This document shows, piece by piece, positions 30,106 to 41,779 of a DNA stretch of 64,000 bases (the first letter of the stretch is position 1; each line of letters begins with the position of its first letter). Source of the stretch: Adineta ricciae (lineage: Eukaryota > Rotifera > Eurotatoria > Adinetida > Adinetidae); the NCBI GenBank assembly GCA_905250025.1, contig CAJNOJ010000008.1:1-64000 (forward strand), read 5' to 3'. A program made the position numbers and the translations under genes. A model generated the notes under the pieces. That model was not told the origin of the DNA, did no database searches, and saw only the letters and a list, made by a program, of their open reading frames with translations.

Positions 30106-31611
30106 CTAAGTGAGTAAATCAAGATGTTCCTGTTGACAAGCAGCACAATCATGGTTGGATCGGAATGAACTTTTATGGTTATGTGAGCGAGAATGACGCA
30201 CAGTTGATTTCTTATGTCGATTGTGTTTGGATTTATCAAGAATATCGACTAACGCATCGGATGTTAACCAGTCGGAACCGTAGAGATCATTTGCATTCGA
30301 AAGATTTAAGGAATCAAAGTTACAGGAAGTGTATTTTGAGTTCGGTCGATTTTTGCGTCGACTTGACGTCGTTTCCGTGCTTATACTAGTATTCAGTCCA
30401 AGATTAGACAGACTGGCAGCTATTTCTTGGGCTCTCTTACGACGCGTATCTTTAACCGTTTTTGGAACGAATGTTTCGCGCTTGGACTGATCAGATGTCA
30501 CCGATGCTGTTTCCGACGTTGAATCATTTGATCGCATGACTAATGTTTGACCAAATCCGTTTTGTGTAAATCCACCCTGCGATGGTAATAATGGTGCTCC
30601 AGCAGGTATGTTTAGAGGTTGATTACAACCAGCAACTATCGGTGGCGCGACAACAGTGACAGGTCTGGGAACTGGTACCTGCTGAACATTAGGAATGGGA
30701 ACTGGAACTGGACATGGAACAGGACATGGTTGGGGAACACATACTGGACGTGGGTAATAAGTGATAGTAGGTGGTGGTGGTGCGCAAGGTGTACAATAGT
30801 TACAACAGCATGAGAATCCACCAGCACCATTGAGTTGGGGCTGAAAACCACCAAATGTTGGTGTGGCAAGTAGAGGATTCGGTGCACCATAGGGGACAGT
30901 CATAACCATACCAATGTTATTCGGTAATTCAAAGGATGCTGGTGGCCGATAAGGCATTGGGCCCGTTGTTAGAGCAGACATAAACGACGAGGGTGTCATG
31001 AAATTGGCTGTATTTGCTGTCACTACGGGATACATTCCCTGAATAAGTGGATTATAAGCAACAGGTAATGGTGCTGCGATTGCCATCATAGGTGAAGCCA
31101 CAGGCATAGCGCACGATGGCATGCAAGGCATCATTGGCATGCAGGGCATCATAGGCATACAGGCACCACCGAAGCCACCGAAACCACCCATTCCTTGTCG
31201 CATAGCATATTTGGCTAATTTTCGTTGCATGTATGGTACCATTTGCATAGTAGTATTTCCTAAGTAAAAGTTACCATAGTTCCAAGGAGACATACCACCC
31301 ATTTGATTATAACCTATATACAGACGAACGTAGAATTCTTCTTTTGTTCAATTGAATTTACCTCGGCCATATCGACCACCATAATAATTTGAACCACGTC
31401 CGTAGGGTCCGCCATAAGTTTCAAATGGATCAGTTCCATAATAACCATAACCGTACGGATCGGGCTCATATCCACCTAATCCTCCGTATGGATCAGGCCC
31501 GGCCGCATAGGAATACGGACCTGGCAGACCCGTTGGTGCGCCCGGATAGTACGGATCATTGTAGAAGTTAGGATCATACTGAGTTTTTCGCCTGCTAAAG
31601 AGACCTCCCAT
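30106..31611 (-). CDS. Gly/Tyr/Pro/Met/Cys-rich low-complexity protein
   Basis: Two exons, 31611-31362 and 31313-30106, give 485 residues. No family recognised. The first 85 residues are Gly/Tyr/Pro/Asp-rich (GGYEPDPYGYGYYGTDP). The next part has Met/Cys/Pro repeats (CMPMMPCMPMMPCMPSC) and a Pro/Cys/Val-rich tract with CVPQPCPVPCPVPVPIP. The last 150 residues are hydrophilic, Ser/Arg/Lys-rich and end in a Cys/His bit (HDCAACQQEHLDLLT). There is no signal peptide or membrane segment; MGGLFSRRK could be N-myristoylated (Gly2, inference) and so sit at membranes. Composition suggests an intrinsically disordered, possibly phase-separating or structural protein. An acceptor-like CTCTAG lies six bases before the ATG. 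The frame is certain; the function is not known. Confidence 0.65.
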
Positions 31612-32812
31612 AATTGTCTAGAGCAAATCTTCCTTCAATTTATACTTGTTTTCTTCTCACATGATCACCTTCTAACCGCGTTAATCAAAGAAAAAATTTA
31701 CTTCTCAGGTGTGCCTACCGTTACCGATGACTGGTTTCTTTTTCTTTCGACGTTAATATGCGTATCGTTGTCGGTTTTTCTCCCCGCACATACGTCTTTT
31801 AGTTTACAACTCGGTGTAATTTACGTACACCTGAACATTCTGCCAATCAATTTGGTCGCATAACATACAACATGCATGTTCTAGCCTTGTGTGTAGAAAG
31901 ATTGTCTATTTAACAAGGACATATGATGTCATAACAAACATTATTAAATGTGTTTGTGTGCATTTATACAGACATGATCAATTTCTTTTTTCTGTCTACA
32001 AGGGCTTTTTCTTTTCTTCGCTTTTTTTTCAATAACTCAAAATATATGAATCTTCCCGTGAAAGCAGAAAACTAATTAATTTATCTCTTTCAAGGACTCC
32101 ACTCTCATCATATTTACAACACAGATACAAAATATTTTAACATATCGCGATTAGCTCTATCAATGATTTCTCATTCATTTGGTTGAAAAAGTAATGCTCT
32201 TAAAATCTGACAATTTCAATTCCAAGATTTGTTAACTAACTTTTATGAATTGTCAATACCATAGCCTTCACATTCATAACAATTATTCTCTTTCACTACG
32301 TTTAATCGACACACTGGTTGTGTACAAACACCTTGCACATATAAAATTAATATCGAGTAATTGAACAGTCATAGCTGCAGGCATGTCAAAATAATCAGAG
32401 TTTGCCATTAATTTAAATGTTTTTATTTTTAATGACAAAACTGACTTCAGGCATATTTTGTGCGTGTAAACTCGCTAATTGTACAATTTATTTCTTATCA
32501 CATCGTTGCATATCGTATAAACCTTGAATAGCATCACCAGTTACACTTGAATCGACATATTTACTGCTAAGCATGACGTTCCGAAAGCCTAAAACGCTAT
32601 CTCCATCTATCGCATTCGGTGAACGATTCTTCCCGTTCGTTCGTTCGTTCGTTTACTGTTACCTTAGCTACAACAGGAAACGAAAGAAAATAAGATAAAT
32701 AGAAATAGAAATTCTACTTTTCCTCTCCTCGTGCTCACCTTGGTTTACATAGAATTTGATTGAAATTCTTTTGTTTATAAGTGAATTACACTAGTTACAG
32801 GCAAAGTTTTTA
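31612..32812. other. Divergent intergenic region
   Basis: 1.2 kb between two genes that read away from each other, so it should contain both promoters. It is AT-rich with T-runs and a short TTCG tetranucleotide repeat near 32636-32653. A pyrimidine/AG site (CACTAGTTACAG) ends 12 nt before the DNAJC27-like ATG. No coding exon seen. Confidence 0.45.
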
Positions 32813-33681
32813 ATGACCACGAAATCGGATCAACTTCTTCGTTTTAAAGTTATCAGTCTCGGCAATGTGAATGTCGGCAAGAGTTGTCTGATCAAACGGT
32901 ATTGTGAAAAACGGTTTGTACCGAAATATATGGCAACGATTGGTATTGACTATGGTGTGACACGAATACGTATACGAAACTATGATATTCGAATGAATAT
33001 ATTCGATTTTTCTGGTCATCCACTCTTCTATGAAGTTCGAAATGAATTTTATCGTGACGTTCAAGGCATATTACTCGTTTTCGATGTCAGTAACCGTCGA
33101 TCATTCGAATCATTAGAGTCATGGCTTACAGAAATGAAGAAAGAATTAAGTCTTCATAGCAATGGACACAAATCGTCGGTTATTGTCTTTGTTATTGGAA
33201 ATAAAAATGATCTGAAACGAACGGTAGAGGAAAATGAAGCCAAACTTTGGGCAAATGTTCGCGGTTATCAATATTTCGAAACATCAGGTACTATTCTTTT
33301 GATGACAAACAGATCTCAAACAGTCTATCGATTCTTGTCTTTTGAGCTGCAACTGGTACCGGTGTTCAAGAAATGTTTGACAATCTATTTTCTGTTCTGA
33401 TCGATACCAATGAGAATGGTGGTGTTCTACCTGATACTACTCTTCCCAATGTCAATTTCACTATCGAACAAGTCGAAGCAATCAATCGGTTACGAAATAA
33501 TAAAGACAATTTTGAGCGTTTAGGTTTAAAACATAGTTGTACGAAAGAAGACGTCCTAGCCGCTTATAAACGCTTAGCAAAATTGCTACATCCCGACAAA
33601 AGTGAGGCACCTGGAAGTGAAGATGCATTTAAATTGTTACTCAATGCAAAAACCGAATTATTGAATCGTTTTGACAAATAA
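32813..33681 (+). CDS. DNAJC27: Rab-like GTPase with C-terminal J domain, DNAJC27 (RBJ)
   Basis: Two exons, 32813-33287 and 33347-33681, give 269 residues, near the 273 of human DNAJC27. The GTPase part has all G boxes: GNVNVGKSCLIKRY (P-loop), the switch I Thr in YMATIGIDYG, DFSGHPLFYEVRNEF (switch II, with His after Gly where Rabs have Gln), GNKNDL (guanine specificity) and, across the splice, ETSAATGTGV. The C-terminal J domain has LGLKHSCTKEDVLAAYKRLA and KLLHPDKSEAPGSEDAF, so the HPD motif that stimulates Hsp70 is intact. There is no C-terminal prenylation Cys, as in the family. DNAJC27 has been linked to MEK/ERK signalling and nuclear location. The fused G plus J layout is diagnostic. 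Confidence 0.93.
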
Positions 33682-33835
33682 ATCAATTACATATAGTCAG
33701 TTTTTTATTAATGAGAATCGATGAGGGTGCGGCAACAGAAGCTGATAGATGACGCTGTTAACCTTAAACTGTAAATCTATTTTGAAAATGACATTGAATT
33801 GTATTGTTTTCCAGAATTTTATTACTAAACTTTTC

Positions 33836-33841
33836 AATAAA
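33836..33841 (+). terminator. Poly(A) signal AATAAA after the DNAJC27-like gene
   Basis: AATAAA lies 155 nt after the stop and about 170 nt before the next start codon. The 333-nt gap between the two genes holds nothing else recognised. Confidence 0.5.
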
Positions 33842-34014
33842 ACACATTTTGTATGATTCAATTAATTATTTCTCTCTCTCATTTTCCAATTCGTCGAAAA
33901 ATCAAACCATAGCGATGACAACTTCGGTTCCAGCCGTATCTTGCTGACGATTTCTCTTCTGTACCGGTATCAGATATAAATTTGTTTGTTATCTATTGTA
34001 GATAATTAAGAGAT

Positions 34015-35869
34015 ATGTTTCGTACGTTGCGAAATCATTGGAAAAAGTCTGTATTTGCTTTTTGTGCGATTTCATACGGTGCGAAATGGTCGTACGATCG
34101 TTATCAAGCAAATCAAATTCGTGCGTTTTATTGTCGACAAGCTTCCATCTTAGGGTCGCAAACATATCCGTCGATGAATCGATTAAACCGTGTCGCTGTT
34201 CTATTGAATGGAAAAGCAAACAATGGAAAAGCCAAATCACTCTACGATAAAACGATTTTCCCTCTATTACATTTAATTGGTCTTGACGTGCGTGTTTATC
34301 GTGTGGATACAATTACAGATCCAAATGGTTTGACTGATCTTCTAACAAATAAAATTGAACCTAATGAATTAAACGCATTGATGATTGTTGGCGGTGATGG
34401 AACGTTGAGTGAACTTGCTCCGTATCTCTTTCAATCGAATGTCTTAGAAAATCTTCCAATTTGTGTGGTACCTATCGGTGAACATGTTTCATTTGCACGC
34501 AGTTTGTTACCCACAACAACCAAGAAGAAACTTCATGACGATGTCAGTTTACTATGTGAATCTGTCTTTGCTTTATTCAATGGAACAATTGTTCGACGGT
34601 CTTTATTAAAAATTACAACATCAGAGAATGATGAAAAACCAATGTAAGTGTTTTTCATTAGTTACTTGCCGAAATACTTATGTATGTTAAGACAAGATAA
34701 ACAATCATTACGAGAGATTAGATGAGAGAATTCGGTATCCAAAACAAGAATGGGTTCTGCGAAGGAGAAAACACCGTGAACATCAACTTTCAGAGTTAAT
34801 AGATTCAACGCTGACGACCGAATGGTGTTTCTTAGTTCATCCTCCCACGAATACATTAGTATAGATTTCAATGCTATAATTATTCGGCTCGTCGGAATAA
34901 TAAGTGGGATACATGTATAATTTAGAAGATGCTTTTCCAAAAAGAAAATCGAGCTCGTGTAAGATTAAAAGATAAGCTTCGAATGTTTTCTTTTGCATTA
35001 CTGTGATCATCCATGAGAGACATTGTTCACAATATGTTTAATGAATCTAACACATACAGAGAAGAACGAATTTCATCGGTTCTCTTTTGAACATTTTCAG
35101 TTATGCAAGCACATTGGACTTCGGTCATTATTCTCGGCTTGAGCAACTTCAAAAACGTCTGTGGTATTTCAGTTACTTGAAATATCCAATTTCATCTCTT
35201 TACCATTTTATCACAAATTCCTACGCATCGATAGTCAATTCCGAACAACCGGCAATTCTCTATTCACATCCATGTTCGGGTTGTTTACGTTGTCAGCCAT
35301 ATCTTATGGAACAATATCGTTTATCTCAACAGCAGCAACGAGAACAAAAGACAAGTTTTTTCTCTCGTGTATATCAATCAAAGCGTTCTATTGTTCAACC
35401 AAGTTCCACATCCGTAACACCACCTGTCGAAAATCCTGATTGCGGTGTGGAATACTGTCTCAATCTTGACAAATCACCGGTTCAACTTGGAGTCAAATTA
35501 CACGGCAATGAACAGAACTTTCAAGTTGATATTAGCGATGATCTACAACGATTCAATTACGATAAAGATAAACATCCCAAACAATCCTTATATGTTCAAC
35601 ATCTAAGATTTACTCCGAACACGAATCTTCTTGCCAAGCAAATGTTAATCAATCAAGAGAAATTAAAAGACTCCGAAGATTTACCGACAGAGTATCGAAT
35701 TGAACTGAGTGAAAAAACATTAAAATTTATTCAGATTACTGATGATCTATTATTAAGGAAGAAATTATCTATAAAAGCAACAGTTAATGAACTAGAAGAA
35801 GATGCTCTTGAAAAGAAGGGTATTTTTCTATTTCCTCGCCGCCGTCATCAGCATACACAATCATCATAA
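34015..35869 (+). CDS. AGK: Mitochondrial-type acylglycerol kinase
   Basis: Two exons, 34015-34643 and 35101-35869, give 465 residues (human AGK 422). The short hydrophobic segment SVFAFCAISYGAKWSYD behind basic residues at the N-terminus matches the AGK membrane anchor. The diacylglycerol-kinase catalytic core is clear: VAVLLNGKANNGKAKSLYDK, MIVGGDGTLSEL (the GGDGT phosphate-binding motif), and ICVVPIGEHVSFARSL. The second exon holds YASTLDFGHYSRLEQLQKRLWYFSYLKYP, the counterpart of the vertebrate segment after the core, and the AGK-type C-terminal half. AGK phosphorylates mono- and diacylglycerol and is also part of the TIM22 import machinery in mitochondria. The intron of 457 nt is long for this genome. 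The ATG follows a pyrimidine/AG site by 13 nt. Ceramide and sphingosine kinase are less likely because of the N-terminus. Confidence 0.85.
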
Positions 35870-37007
35870 TGTTTCTCTCCTTCTTTTCTCTTCCTCGTCT
35901 CTTTAAAATATCTGCTTAATGTTAAATGCTCATCTGTGTGATGTCTTTCAGTTGTTTTTTTCTTTTTCTTCCTTTTTTTTTGTCTCGTTTATACATGTCA
36001 TTCATTTGCTTGCAGATACATTCAGGTGTGAGAAACTACTGATACCAAAGTTGTCATTTTTATATCATCATTATTAACCAAAGAGAATCGAAGAAATAAC
36101 ATGAGAAATTTCCATTTTCTTTCCTCCTTTATTTTTCGGACTAATATAATCTGGGAGATTTAAGTATAAGACTCTTTTTTTTTCATTCATCTCGCAGTTC
36201 GGAGAGAAAAGAGGCGTAAGCGACGAAAAAAAACACTGTAGACGCTTGAATTTCAGTGTAGTCTGCAGTACATTTCTTTTTTTGTACTCGAGCTCTTTTT
36301 TCCTCTGCTAGAACCATCTACCTAATCTTGAAAATATATTTTCCTCTTTGTTCAAGCAATGATGCGCACAACCTGTCATTGATGTCTACACTGCTACAAC
36401 ATGACTTACACAATGTTCATCGGAGATTCTTTTTCTTTCTGTCAACCAACAACGTTGACGACAACAGGAAACCGGCAGAAGAGAAAAAAGAACGAGTAGG
36501 ACAAAACACAGCGACTACACACGTACGGCACATGAGTGTGACTCTCCCTCCGTTCGTCATGATTTTTTTTTTCATTTAACGCGTCTGATACTAAAAATTT
36601 TTGTAGGTTGTATAGAAGAATCGATCTAAAACCAGAAAAATATGCATGTGAACAGGTAAGCAGATAGATCCAATCGTCATTTTCCTCGAATCAGTCGAAA
36701 GATTTCTCGCCTTTCCAGGTAGGTAAATATAAATCGAAAACCGGCGTTCTTTTTCTCAAAACTCTTTGCCCTTTTTTTCGTTTCTTAGGTCATTATTGAT
36801 GCCTGAGAATCGAGTACAAGGGAAAAGAGAAAGGGAAAGAAAAATATACACACATGTATGCAAACAGTTATTGTGTGCGCCATACACGTGAAAGCAGATT
36901 TTTTTGCAACACACACACATATATATATATATTCAAGGAAGGGGAAAAGTTGAATAACATTCTGTTTTTTTTCAGATTATCTCATTTGTCAAGAAAAACT
37001 AGATAAA
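35870..37007. other. Intergenic region / 5' leader of the PAS gene
   Basis: 1.1 kb rich in T and C runs with several donor- and acceptor-like sites (for example near 36650 and 36970). TTTTTTTTCAG at 36965-36975 precedes the assumed ATG by 32 nt. It probably includes untranslated leader exons. No coding exon recognised. Confidence 0.4.
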
Positions 37008-40000
37008 ATGCGAAGTGAGAAACGAAAAGATTGTAAGTAGAGAAGAACAATGCTTGGTGTTGACTTGGATTGATTTAAATTATAGAAAGCAAAAGAACGA
37101 AAATATCCAGCAGCCAGTCAAAGGAACGTTTTCATCAATTCATCGACTAGATTATTCTTGTTCTTTTATTTTCGGTCGATTTTTTCTTCTTGCTTTTCTT
37201 TTCGATAACTTGACTGATACAAAAAATCAAACTAGTAGCAATGCGCTATTCATTTGCGTAATGTCCGATGGAAACAAATGTAAGTTCACTGAATGAGTAT
37301 CTTCTCTTACGACGGATGAGAATTGTTTCATTGTAGTCGACTTAACTGCATACGCACAGCAACGTCAGCCAAATCAAATAGCATTAGACGAAATGGGCAG
37401 TGTGTTGCTTGACGCCATGCAGGGCACATTAATTTGTCTTGATAGTCAACATATTATTATCGATGTTTCGCAGACTGTCAAGCGCTATTTCGGCTTTGAA
37501 CAAGTTTGTCTTTTTTCCATTCGATTTGAATACAAAGTAAAATTCATTGGGATTTCAGACAGAAATTGTCGGTCTTTCTATACTACTGCTGGTTGAAGAT
37601 AGTGAACGAGACGCATTTCTCAAATTTCTATCCGATACTTCCCAATGTAAGAACTTTTTTTTCTATTTGATTTCTTACATTTCGTTCGTGTCGCCCAGTA
37701 TTCAATATCTGTTGTGTTCGAATGGTCATGGCCGCAGCGAATGAATACCGACAAGTGAAAGTACATCGAAAACGAAAAGTCAATCAAGATACCGTCGGTA
37801 AGATCAGTCTCATCTAAAAACTTGACATCTATCTTCTGATTACACGTAGACGTTCATTCAACAACACCTCGACACAGCAATTCCGTCGGAACAATTCTCG
37901 TCCTAACCGTAGACAATTCCTCCTATATTGACATCACATTATTCGATGCTCATAAACAAGAATTCTATACAAAAGTTAATTTAGTCGGTGAAATTATATT
38001 CGAAGATCACAGGTACAACAGAATCCTTGAGTTGAACACTTGGCAAATTAAAAAAAAAGAGAACTAGCTAGTTGCATATGTCAGAGAATTCAATTGTTGT
38101 CTCGCGAGAAACAGAACAGTGCAATTAGTATAAATGACTTACATGTCCATATGGTTTGTTTTTTTTTCTAGGGGTGCTTTAATAACCGGTTATTTGCCAC
38201 ACGAATTAATATCACAGTCAATATTTAATTTTGTGTACCATGAAGATCGTTTAGTTAAATTGCATGCACTTTGGAAATGCAAGTTAAAAAAAGAATACTT
38301 GTCTCTTTGAATATTTAATTGAAATTTGCTTTTTTCTTTTGGCTAGGTGCAACAACTGGTGCAAGTAAATTACAATGGCGTTTAAATGCTCGCGATGGTT
38401 CCATTGTTTTTCTTCAAACTGAGTATAAACTGATTGCCAATCATCGAAAACAGGATACGATTGTTGCTCGAAATGAAATACTCAGGTGAGAGATCATCAT
38501 TGAAAATTTTTCTCTTTGGAAAACCAACGCGTTAATCTAGTCCAATGCAACGAATACAATTTGAAGAATTACAAACAGCTTGGCGTCATCAGTGTGCAGC
38601 AGATATCAAAGGAAATAGTTCATCGTTTAAATTAAGTATGTTTGATCTAAATTCGATGTTTATCAATCAAGTGACTATTTTTAGTCAATTCGAGCGATAC
38701 GGATGCATTGTCGATGTCTTCAGATGAATGTCGTATCTGCGTTCCATCGTTGAATATGTGCTTCTCAACGAATAAACTACAATCATTGAATGTGACAGGA
38801 AATATCTTCGGCGCGGCGAAACCAACACATCCATTGACTATTCAAGATTATGTGTCGATACTGATCGATAGTGATAAACATCTGGATAGTGAATTAGCCT
38901 ATATAATCAATAATTTACCTGCACGTTACAAACGTTTGAGTAATGCAAATAATAATCAGTTTACGAATGAAACGGAATTTTCAGGTACGAAACGGTGAAA
39001 TTTGGTTAATTTTGATCTATCGACTGTTTTGTAGATGGAACAGCACAAGAAAAATTCCCAATGGATTCGTTGATGAATTGTAATGATTCATCATTACGGA
39101 AAAAACAGGATTCGGACTCGATTGTACGTGGCATACTTAGTAATTCGATTCAATATAATCATGAAAAACAATCCGGTACGAACAAAAGAATCGATTGTTG
39201 ATTCAGAGCTGATTCTTTTGCCTGTTTTCAGGTGATCTGCCAACAACATTGGCAGGACTTCTAAATGATAATACGAGAATTTCTATTCCCCAAACGCAGA
39301 TGCAAGTAGATCGAACAAAGGTGAGTGCATGGAATCCATATGAACCTTATTGACACAATATGATTACATAGATGAATCAGGTTACACCGACTCCTGAATC
39401 GTACCAACAACAACACTACGATTTTATCAGAAAATATAAAGCAGGTAAGTTTCCTTGGATATTTATTAAGATAACTGATTTGTCCTGTGATCTAGCTAAA
39501 GCTAAATTAGAATCTCAATTGGAAGCAGCTCGAGCGCAGGAAATCGCTAATGGGTGTCAAGCGAGTGACATATTGAAACGAGTAAGACGAAGTTTTTCTT
39601 TGAAACCAAGTTCGATTTCAGTGTTTCTGTTATTTTCTAGAATACTGTTGTTAATAAATTAGCTCAATTGGAAACAATTAAAAGCAAACATTTAGCTCGT
39701 ACGCTTGAATTGAAACGACAAAGTCAACAGTCAACATCAGCGACAGCCATCGCAGTGAATAATATCGAACAGAAAGATTTGCTTAGCAGTGTATTTCATT
39801 CATCGTCGTCACCAAAACCTCCTGGATTGATGCAAATGGATAATCATAGTCCATCAGGAATTCCCTCACCACTTTCATCACTATACAATTCGTCGACGCC
39901 CTCACCATCGGCATCCTATTATTCATCTGGGTATCCACATCAACGAACTGCTTCACCGGCCTATAGACCGTCATCTTTGCAATACGATTCACCGCAAGCA

Positions 40001-40222
40001 GCAACAGCTTCATTTCACGATCCAAATCCGAGAGTAAAAACTCCTGTATTCGAAGAATTCCTCACTCCTCCACCTTCGTACACCCCGGTTCACAATCCAC
40101 TCTTATCTGTGCATTCATATATGAATGTGTCATTTCAAGATCCAACCAACAACTCAACAACAATGACAACGTCATCTTCTTTTAATCACCACCATCATCA
40201 TAGTACGACTTATCCATATTGA
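37008..40222 (+). CDS. PAS-domain transcription regulator, bHLH-PAS type
   Basis: Exons well supported from 37337: 37337-37503, 37559-37646, 37699-37797, 37850-38012, 38172-38278, 38347-38485, 38541-38635, 38685-38984, 39035-39175, 39232-39320, 39372-39444, 39496-39581 and 39641-40222. PAS-A reads MGSVLLDAMQGTLICL ... YFGFEQTEIVGLSILLLVED ... LFNICCVRM. PAS-B reads ALITGYLPHELISQSIFNFV ... LQWRLNARDGSIVFLQTEY. The C-terminal half is Ser/Pro/Tyr/His-rich with a short Ala/Glu helix, like activation regions, and contains one LXXLL (LAGLL). The upstream exon 37008-37032 codes MRSEKRKD, like the basic region of Clock-type bHLH proteins, but the exons linking it to 37337 are unclear, so a complete bHLH is not shown. 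The choice among Clock, NCOA and other bHLH-PAS families is open. The intron at 38279-38346 begins with GC. Confidence 0.7.
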
Positions 40223-41779
40223 ATGTATTCTTAGTCTTTGTATAGTTTATTTTTATTTTCTCGAATAACTGTGATTTCTAGATAAGTTAGTTTCATAGAA
40301 CTGATGTGACGGGTACCCGATTATCTCTATTTTGTCCATACAATTCCCTATATCTCCTTTCCCCTTTGTTGCTCAACTATCATGTCATTCTTGATTGATT
40401 TGAATTCGAATTGACAATCGAGGATTGTCACCATTTGTAAAGTATTATATATTTTGTTTTGTATTGTACGATTCTACCTTTCTCGCTCTCTCTGTCTCTC
40501 TCTCTCTATATATATATGTAAGTTATCTTTGTTGTTGATTTTTGCTGCAGACAATAGCTGAACAGTGTTTTGCTTGTATGTTTCCCTTGAAATTTGATGG
40601 TTTCTGTACGAACATGTTCTTTTATCATTGAAAATGAACAGTGAAATATTCAAAAAGAAGCAACTAGTACTCACGCACATCGACATAAAACAATTGATAT
40701 CTACTATCGTGAAATCGAGTGTTCAAAATAATCAAGATTGGTCTCGAATATCAGATATGTGACTTCGTCGGGTGCATTCTTTGAAATTAGGTGCACTTGC
40801 CATGATTGGTGCTAGGAGCCTAACGTCACACGGCCAACTGTTTCGTTCTCAACAAGTACAAATACGGATGCTCTTTCTTTCTTCCACATTTAAATTGCTC
40901 ACAATTATTCGTTAGGTCACCTAGCTAATATCCGTTCGCCTACTCATTGAAGACTACCTTAATTAGTATGAACTCGCTAGGAAATCTATTCATTCTTCGT
41001 CATTATATTTAGCGTAACGTGATATCATGATGTACTGGCTAATTATAAATTAATGCTTTTTAATAGAAACAACTAGCAAGATGCTATCTGGAAAGATAAA
41101 ATCACGTTTTGTGGAATAATAAGCTCAGTGGTTTACGATGTGGAATACTCAGCGTATAACTTCACTTTAATTGTCACGGATCTATGAGAAAGATATTTGT
41201 ATGCTGAGTCTATTCGCAAACATTATTCTCCTCTCCTTGAGAATCTCAATGGATGTTCTCATATTGTTCTAAAAAGAAATTAAAGTTTTATAACTACGAT
41301 ATACTTTAATGATCATTATCAAATATGTATCTCATACGCACGAAGTTTCAGGGACATAGGAAAATGTTTTGCAATGATAGTACTCTTTACCTACGCTTAG
41401 CATCAAAGAATCTGATAAACGAGCCGACTCGATACTATCGTGTCAAATTAACACGATATGTCGGTTACGCGTGCAGATGTCACTATATATGCATGGTTTA
41501 TTGAAATGAAAACCCAACGAAGTTCTTTCGCTCTAAATACATACCACCTAACAGGTGTCTATATTTCGTTCCTGAACAGTTCGCATTCGGATAGTCATTT
41601 CGCATTGATTGTATTGCTCTTATTTCTCATATGGATATCTAGAGGTCGTCGTACATGGTTGATGGCAACTGAAGATAGCCTATTGCAGACATACATACGT
41701 ACACATATATAAACATATAAAAACTGCAATTGTTCGCGACATATCGAACCGTTGTGAGCCTCTACTGTTAAAAAATGAA
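40223..41779. other. Intergenic region
   Basis: 1.55 kb AT-rich without chained exons. CT- and TA-rich tracts lie at 40478-40516. An ORF at 41458-41712 has no coding character (no splice partner, no family likeness). Confidence 0.4.
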
